From Bifidobacterium breve (GTDB lineage: Bacteria; Actinomycetota; Acidimicrobiia; Acidimicrobiales; Ilumatobacteraceae), in assembly GCA_943325425.2 (NCBI GenBank), contig CALPPJ020000031.1, forward strand, positions 1-9,535: a DNA stretch of 9,535 nt, read 5' to 3'. Below, piece by piece: positions 5,901 to 9,535 of this stretch; the stretch's first letter is position 1, and the number at the start of each line of letters is the position of its first letter. Under the pieces are notes generated by a model. The model was not told the origin of the DNA. It saw nothing but the letters and a program-made list of their open reading frames with translations, and did not search any database. The position numbers were made by a program, and so were the translations under genes.

Positions 5901-6659
5901 TCACTGCCCGGTTCTGGTTTGAACGACCTGAGCTTCGGGCAGTGCTTCGCGTAATCGCTCAGCCACATTGGCCGCACCGTCGGCGATGAACCAAGTGGCA
6001 CCACTGCCCGCAAGGGTCGGTACCTGACCCGTTGCTTCGATAATGCGGTCGCGCCACGTCACCAGTTTTGGTTCAACAACGAGGGCGGCTGGTTCAAGAT
6101 CGTTCGGCCCGTCGGTTTGAGGATGTCCCAGTGCATCCCATGCTTTGTAGACGGCTGGAGTGCTGACATGAAGTGGCGGAATAATCAGCGCGATGTTGCG
6201 ACGCTCTGCTGTCATCGGTTTGACAATTTCGCCGATGCCCGACACACGCGCTTGACCGCCGACAATACAAAACGGAACATCGGCTCCGATAGCGGCACTC
6301 GCAACAACGTCCGTTGCTGATGTCCGCTCTGCCCAACGGAAAATTGCTGCAGCATTAGCTGAGCCTCCGCCAAGTCCGCCGCCGTGCGGAATGTTCTTGA
6401 TAACGGCAACATACGCGACGCGATCAACGAAAGCAAGAGCGCGGGACACCAGGTTGTCGGAGTCGGCGGTTATTCCTGCCGAAAATGGGCCACGGAATTC
6501 AAGGCCGCTGTGATCATCGGAGATGTGCAATTCATCATGTAGATCAAGCGTGGTCATGACGGCGTCAATGAGGTGGTAGCCATCGTTGCGAACTCCGGTG
6601 ACGCGCAAACTGAGAGTGAGTTTTGCGGGGGCAAGTATTAACTGGGAAGCCGAAGTCAC
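5901..6659 (-). CDS. ispE: 4-diphosphocytidyl-2-C-methyl-D-erythritol kinase IspE
   Basis: IspE is the ATP-dependent GHMP kinase of the non-mevalonate (MEP) isoprenoid pathway; it phosphorylates the 2-OH of CDP-methylerythritol. With the GTG at 6659 the product has 252 residues, short for a family of 280-310. Visible: LAPAKLTLSLRV near the N terminus with catalytic K13, DGYH, the ATP loop HGGGLGGGSANAA (about 92-104), IGADVPF with catalytic D127, and the C-terminal GSGATWF (about 218-224). The usual Asn two residues after the Lys (AKxN) is Thr here. The GTG start lies 17 bp after the rsmA stop and aligns with typical IspE N termini; an ATG at 6722 would add 21 residues without family similarity and overlap rsmA. 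No clear ribosome site at either. The rsmA-ispE order is standard in actinobacteria. Confidence 0.92.
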   Translation of the reverse strand: MTSASQLILAPAKLTLSLRVTGVRNDGYHLIDAVMTTLDLHDELHISDDHSGLEFRGPFSAGITADSDNLVSRALAFVDRVAYVAVIKNIPHGGGLGGGSANAAAIFRWAERTSATDVVASAAIGADVPFCIVGGQARVSGIGEIVKPMTAERRNIALIIPPLHVSTPAVYKAWDALGHPQTDGPNDLEPAALVVEPKLVTWRDRIIEATGQVPTLAGSGATWFIADGAANVAERLREALPEAQVVQTRTGQ

Positions 6660-6676
6660 GGATATATGTCTAGTCG

Positions 6677-7513
6677 TTACGAACGGTGATTCTTTTGAAT
6701 CTCGGTAGCAAGGCGGCCCCATTGCTCAACGTTTAATTCTTCGGGCCGAGATTCAGGGGACACGCCAGCATTCTCGAAATTTTCTGGTGTGGCGATTGCA
6801 GCGAGTGAGCGGCGCAACATTTTGCGGCGTTGTCCGAAGCCCGTGCGAATCACCTTGAAAAGTTGCTGAGGTTCAATGTGTGGTCCAACTGCGGGCGTTT
6901 CACGTCGGGTGATTTCGATAATGCTCGATGTGACTTTGGGTCGAGGAATGAAAACGCTCGGAGGAACATCACCTAACACGCGAGCGGTCGCCCAATACGC
7001 AACTTTGACGCTGATCGCGCCGTAGTCGGACGAGCCGACACTTGACGCCAAACGCAACGCGACTTCTTTTTGCACCATGACGACGAAGCGTGAAATTTGC
7101 GGGATCGCATCAAGTAGATCTGCGACGAGTGGTGTGGCCACGTTGTACGGCAGGTTGGCGACAACAACTGCTGAACTTCCAGGCGGAATGATTTCATTCC
7201 AATCAAGTTCGAGGGCATCACCAACAACCACTGAAACATTGGGTAAGTCTTTGACAACATCGCGCAGTACTGGAGCAATGCCGTGATCAATTTCGATTGC
7301 GGTGATTCGGGCACCAGTTTCGGCAAGAGCAAGAGTGAGCGACCCAAGCCCTGCACCAATTTCTACGACATGATCAGTCGCGTTGACATTGGCCATGCGC
7401 GCAATGCGTCGAACGGTGTTGGGATCGGAGACAAAGTTTTGTCCAAATGCTCGACGCGGAGCGAGACCATGAGCAGCCAACAACTCGGTGATATCACGAT
7501 GCGAGTGAGTCAC
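6677..7513 (-). CDS. rsmA: 16S rRNA (adenine1518-N6/adenine1519-N6)-dimethyltransferase RsmA/KsgA
   Basis: RsmA dimethylates two adjacent adenines in the 3' terminal hairpin of 16S rRNA, using S-adenosylmethionine, late in 30S assembly. The 278-residue product has the family length and motifs: FGQNF (23-27), the SAM-binding EIGAGLGSLT (51-60), the acidic residue after the second strand (E74), GDALELD with D99, catalytic NLPYNV (120-125), VQKEVA and FIPRPKV (188-194), and FGQRRKMLRRSL in the C-terminal helical domain. The start is GTG at 7513, 8 bp after the stop of the preceding membrane protein, with only a weak GAG upstream; translational coupling is likely. Its neighbours tatD and ispE match the order in Mycobacterium. 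Confidence 0.96.
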   Translation of the reverse strand: MTHSHRDITELLAAHGLAPRRAFGQNFVSDPNTVRRIARMANVNATDHVVEIGAGLGSLTLALAETGARITAIEIDHGIAPVLRDVVKDLPNVSVVVGDALELDWNEIIPPGSSAVVVANLPYNVATPLVADLLDAIPQISRFVVMVQKEVALRLASSVGSSDYGAISVKVAYWATARVLGDVPPSVFIPRPKVTSSIIEITRRETPAVGPHIEPQQLFKVIRTGFGQRRKMLRRSLAAIATPENFENAGVSPESRPEELNVEQWGRLATEIQKNHRS

Positions 7514-7521
7514 GAAAGATC

Positions 7522-8022
7522 TCAGAAACTGATTTGCACGGGAATGGGTGCATCAATCAGATCGGCGATATCTAAAAAGACATCGGTATGAATCAAGATG
7601 ATATGACCACCAGGCAAGGCCTGAATTGACACATTGTTGCACTCGAGGGTTCGACCATTATTGAGATTGGTCACGGTGATGATGGCGCCAATGAGAGCGT
7701 GAGGCGTTGCGCACGGGCGCAAACCAAGTAAGTCGCCACGCCAGCGAATGAATGAGGCCGTGCCTTTAACGTTTGATCCCGACGGAGGTGCCGGCACATT
7801 CACGGTAATGATTTCGGGTGCCTGCGAACCATTGTTCTCCGGAAGAAAAGCCGGCTCGGCTGGTTCGGAATCGTTGGGGGCAACCGAAACTGCCGTAGGA
7901 GCAGTGCTCGTGGTGTTGATGGACGAAGAAGAATCATTGCCCGAGAGCAGCAAAGCAGGAACTGCAATCAAAGTGATTGCAGCAGCAACAACAAGGCGAC
8001 GGCGTTCGGCAAAGGTCAACAT
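7522..8022 (-). CDS. Membrane-anchored secreted protein with degenerate RlpA-like double-psi beta-barrel
   Basis: I do not recognise a named gene. The 166-residue product has a basic N terminus (AERRR), a hydrophobic segment at about 10-27 that could be a signal anchor, a Ser/Thr/Pro/Asn-rich linker (about 28-85), and a C-terminal domain. The domain, starting GTASFIRWRG, has C104 and C128, ITVTNLNNGRTLEC (115-128), and ends PIPVQISF. This pattern resembles RlpA-type double-psi barrels (G-ASWYG, CAH-TLPFGT, VTNL-NGR, NDRGP, IDLS). However, by eye the catalytic His and Asp positions are replaced (CAT for CAH, VS for ND, ILIH for IDLS), so hydrolytic activity is unlikely. It sits between tatD and rsmA, the place of rpfB in Mycobacterium and yabE in Bacillus, both cell-wall enzymes. 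The ATG lies 13 bp after tatD. Gene reality is firm; the fold is moderately sure; the role is unknown. Confidence 0.85.
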   Translation of the reverse strand: MLTFAERRRLVVAAAITLIAVPALLLSGNDSSSSINTTSTAPTAVSVAPNDSEPAEPAFLPENNGSQAPEIITVNVPAPPSGSNVKGTASFIRWRGDLLGLRPCATPHALIGAIITVTNLNNGRTLECNNVSIQALPGGHIILIHTDVFLDIADLIDAPIPVQISF

Positions 8023-8035
8023 CAGTGAATTCAGG

Positions 8036-8815
8036 TTATGAAGTCAGCAGGGGGAACGCAATGCAGGCGTTGTGTGTGGTGACACGGGCCATCTCGGCTG
8101 GATGAAGGTGCTTTAAATCAGCGATGTGGGTGCCCACAATCGCAACATTGGCTGGTTGATTGGTGCGACCTCGAAGAGGGACGGGGGCGAGATATGGGCT
8201 GTCGGTCTCAACCAAGATGCGATCGAGTGGGCACAGAGTGGCAGCTTCGGCGACATCTTGGGCGGACTTAAAGGTGACGATTCCTGAGAAACTGAGAAAT
8301 GCTCCGACGTCAAGGCAACGTCGAGCCTCATCAGGACCGCCAGTAAAACAATGAAAAATTGTTTGCGCAGGAACACCTTCGGCGCGCAAAACATCGAACG
8401 TGTCATCCCACGCGTCTCGCGTGTGAATGATCAGTGGTAATTGATGTTGAAGAGCTAATTGAATTTGTGCGGCGAAAGCGACCTTTTGTTCGTCGCGCGC
8501 CGAATGCTCGTAGTAATAATCAAGTCCTGCTTCGCCGATAGCAATGACACGGGGTGACGAGATGAGTTCAACGATGGTGTCGACTCCGTGAACCGCTTCA
8601 TGTGGGTGCAGGCCGACGCTGGCCCAGACATCGTCAAACTGATGCGCACATTTAATAGCTGCCCGCGATGACTCAGCATCGCAGCCAACGGTGATGAATC
8701 GTGAGACTTGGGCAGCTCGCGCATTTTCAAGAACACCAATCGTGCCGCCGAGATTCTTATTACCCTCGCCGCGATAGCGGTCTTCATCAAGATGGCAGTG
8801 AGTGTCGGTCCACAT
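8036..8815 (-). CDS. tatD: TatD-family metal-dependent hydrolase / DNase
   Basis: TatD proteins are TIM-barrel metalloenzymes with 3'-5' exonuclease activity, implicated in repair of oxidised DNA; some also act in D-amino acid editing. The 259-residue product matches the family length and keeps the metal-binding residues: DTHCHLD with H6 and H8, GEAGLDYY with E95, IIHTRDA with H131, FHCFTGG with H155, and VETDSPYLAP with D205. SVGLHPHE (66-73) is also typical. The ATG at 8815 begins MWTDTHCHLD, which is the canonical TatD start, so the start is secure although there is no clear Shine-Dalgarno. It follows metG by 18 bp, as in Bacillus (metS-yabD). Which substrate this member uses cannot be read from sequence. 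Confidence 0.95.
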   Translation of the reverse strand: MWTDTHCHLDEDRYRGEGNKNLGGTIGVLENARAAQVSRFITVGCDAESSRAAIKCAHQFDDVWASVGLHPHEAVHGVDTIVELISSPRVIAIGEAGLDYYYEHSARDEQKVAFAAQIQLALQHQLPLIIHTRDAWDDTFDVLRAEGVPAQTIFHCFTGGPDEARRCLDVGAFLSFSGIVTFKSAQDVAEAATLCPLDRILVETDSPYLAPVPLRGRTNQPANVAIVGTHIADLKHLHPAEMARVTTHNACIAFPLLTS

Positions 8816-8833
8816 AGAAATTCGTCGCAGTTT

Positions 8834-9535
8834 TTAGTCGAGCTTGCGGCGGGGGAAAAGTGGCTCGCCCTTATCAATGGTTGCGCCACCGGGATAGCCG
8901 CCCCATGTCACTGAAGTTGGCACCCGTTGATCGTTCACTTGTCCGGGCATGCCGATTCGTTCCCAAATTGTTTGCATGGTGTCAGGGATTGCCGGCGAAG
9001 CGAGAATGCACACGATCCTTAACGCTTCAAGGGCGTCACCCATCACGGCGTCAACATCTGGTCCGGGTTCGGCCTTCCACGGCTCATTATTTTCAAGATG
9101 AGCATTAGTTGCGCGAATGAGTTGCCAGGTTGCTTCAAGTGCTCGACTGGGTTGAACATCGGCCCAGCGCGCCATGGTTTCGGCAACTGCTTCGGCCGCA
9201 GCAGTTGCAAGTGGGCTGTCGGCACGAGGTGCTGGAGCGATGCCATTGCACTTCTTGCCGACAACAGTTGCGACGCGACTTAAAAGGTTGCCCAGGTTGT
9301 TCGCCAGATCGGAGTTGTAACGCCCAACGAGTCCTTCGTAAGTGAAGTCTCCATCGGCACCGTAAGGAGTTTCGGCAAGTACGTAATAGCGGAAGCCATC
9401 AAGTCCGATGTCATCAATGAGTTCTAAAGGATTCACGACGTTGCCAGTGGTCTTGGACATTTTTTCACCGCCGACCAATAGCCATCCGCCAACAGCCCAA
9501 CCTTTAGGGGGTTCAATGCCGGCCGACATCAACAT
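8834..9535 (-). CDS. metG: Methionyl-tRNA synthetase MetG, C-terminal 233 residues (5' end outside window)
   Basis: MetG charges tRNA-Met. The minus-strand frame is open to the right edge; the ATG at 9535 is an internal Met of the catalytic domain, so the true start is outside the window. The fragment begins LMSAGIEPPKGWAVGGWLLV and holds the class I signature KMSKT at fragment residues 25-29 (in EKMSKTTGN), followed by LELIDDIGLDGFRYY and the all-helical anticodon-binding domain with YNSDLANNLGNLLSR and ENNEPWK. It ends GEPLFPRRKLD without an additional C-terminal tRNA-binding (EMAP/Trbp111-like) domain, as in the short actinobacterial forms. TAA at 8836-8834; tatD follows 18 bp on. Confidence 0.95.
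   Translation of the reverse strand: MLMSAGIEPPKGWAVGGWLLVGGEKMSKTTGNVVNPLELIDDIGLDGFRYYVLAETPYGADGDFTYEGLVGRYNSDLANNLGNLLSRVATVVGKKCNGIAPAPRADSPLATAAAEAVAETMARWADVQPSRALEATWQLIRATNAHLENNEPWKAEPGPDVDAVMGDALEALRIVCILASPAIPDTMQTIWERIGMPGQVNDQRVPTSVTWGGYPGGATIDKGEPLFPRRKLD

Noticed and set aside
6660..6722. Longer IspE start at ATG 6722
   Set aside because: It would overlap the rsmA end by more than 40 bases and adds residues with no similarity to IspE N termini; the GTG at 6659 fits the family better.

Overview
The window looks like conserved chromosomal housekeeping DNA from an actinobacterium (Actinomycetota). Evidence: the gene order (partial metG, tatD, a short secreted protein, rsmA, ispE, tRNA-Gln, glmU, prs, a two-domain L25/CTC protein, pth, partial mfd), a 31-residue bS22-type (AURKAIP1/COX24) ribosomal protein typical of actinobacteria, and GTG/TTG starts. 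Base composition is fairly balanced by eye (not counted), which is low for the phylum; a planktonic or Acidimicrobiia-like lineage would fit, but that is a guess.

Layout. All genes but one read on the minus strand, so the transcriptional order runs from the right end to the left end. Block 1 (9535 to 5901): the 3' third of metG, tatD, a 166-aa membrane-anchored protein with a degenerate double-psi beta-barrel, rsmA and ispE, separated by 8-18 bp, probably one operon. Block 2 (5780-5875) is the only plus-strand gene, the tiny bS22-like protein, convergent with ispE (25 bp apart) and divergent from tRNA-Gln. Block 3 (5642 to 1): tRNA-Gln(UUG), glmU, prs, a 107-bp leader with a strong hairpin, rplY/ctc, pth and the 5' 660 codons of mfd, again tightly packed. 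No intergenic stretch exceeds 140 bp. I see no insertion sequences, CRISPR arrays, phage genes or rRNA.

Function. The genes serve translation (MetG, RsmA, tRNA-Gln, bS22, L25/CTC, Pth), precursor supply (IspE for isoprenoids, GlmU for UDP-GlcNAc and cell wall, Prs for PRPP) and DNA repair (Mfd, TatD). The order matches the Bacillus subtilis run metS-yabD-yabE-(rnmV)-ksgA-...-ispE-...-glmU-prs-ctc-spoVC-...-mfd and the Mycobacterium tuberculosis metG-tatD-rpfB-ksgA-ispE / pth-rplY-prs-glmU-mfd region, recalled from general knowledge.

What stands out: (1) the slot occupied by yabE or rpfB (cell-wall hydrolase type proteins) here holds a reduced protein with an apparently inactive RlpA-like barrel; (2) GlmU lacks most of its acetyltransferase half, with no obvious frameshift; (3) the bS22 gene is inserted on the opposite strand; (4) a tandem decamer/palindrome lies in the divergent promoter region, and a hairpin lies just ahead of the L25 start. 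No wholly new multi-gene system is evident.
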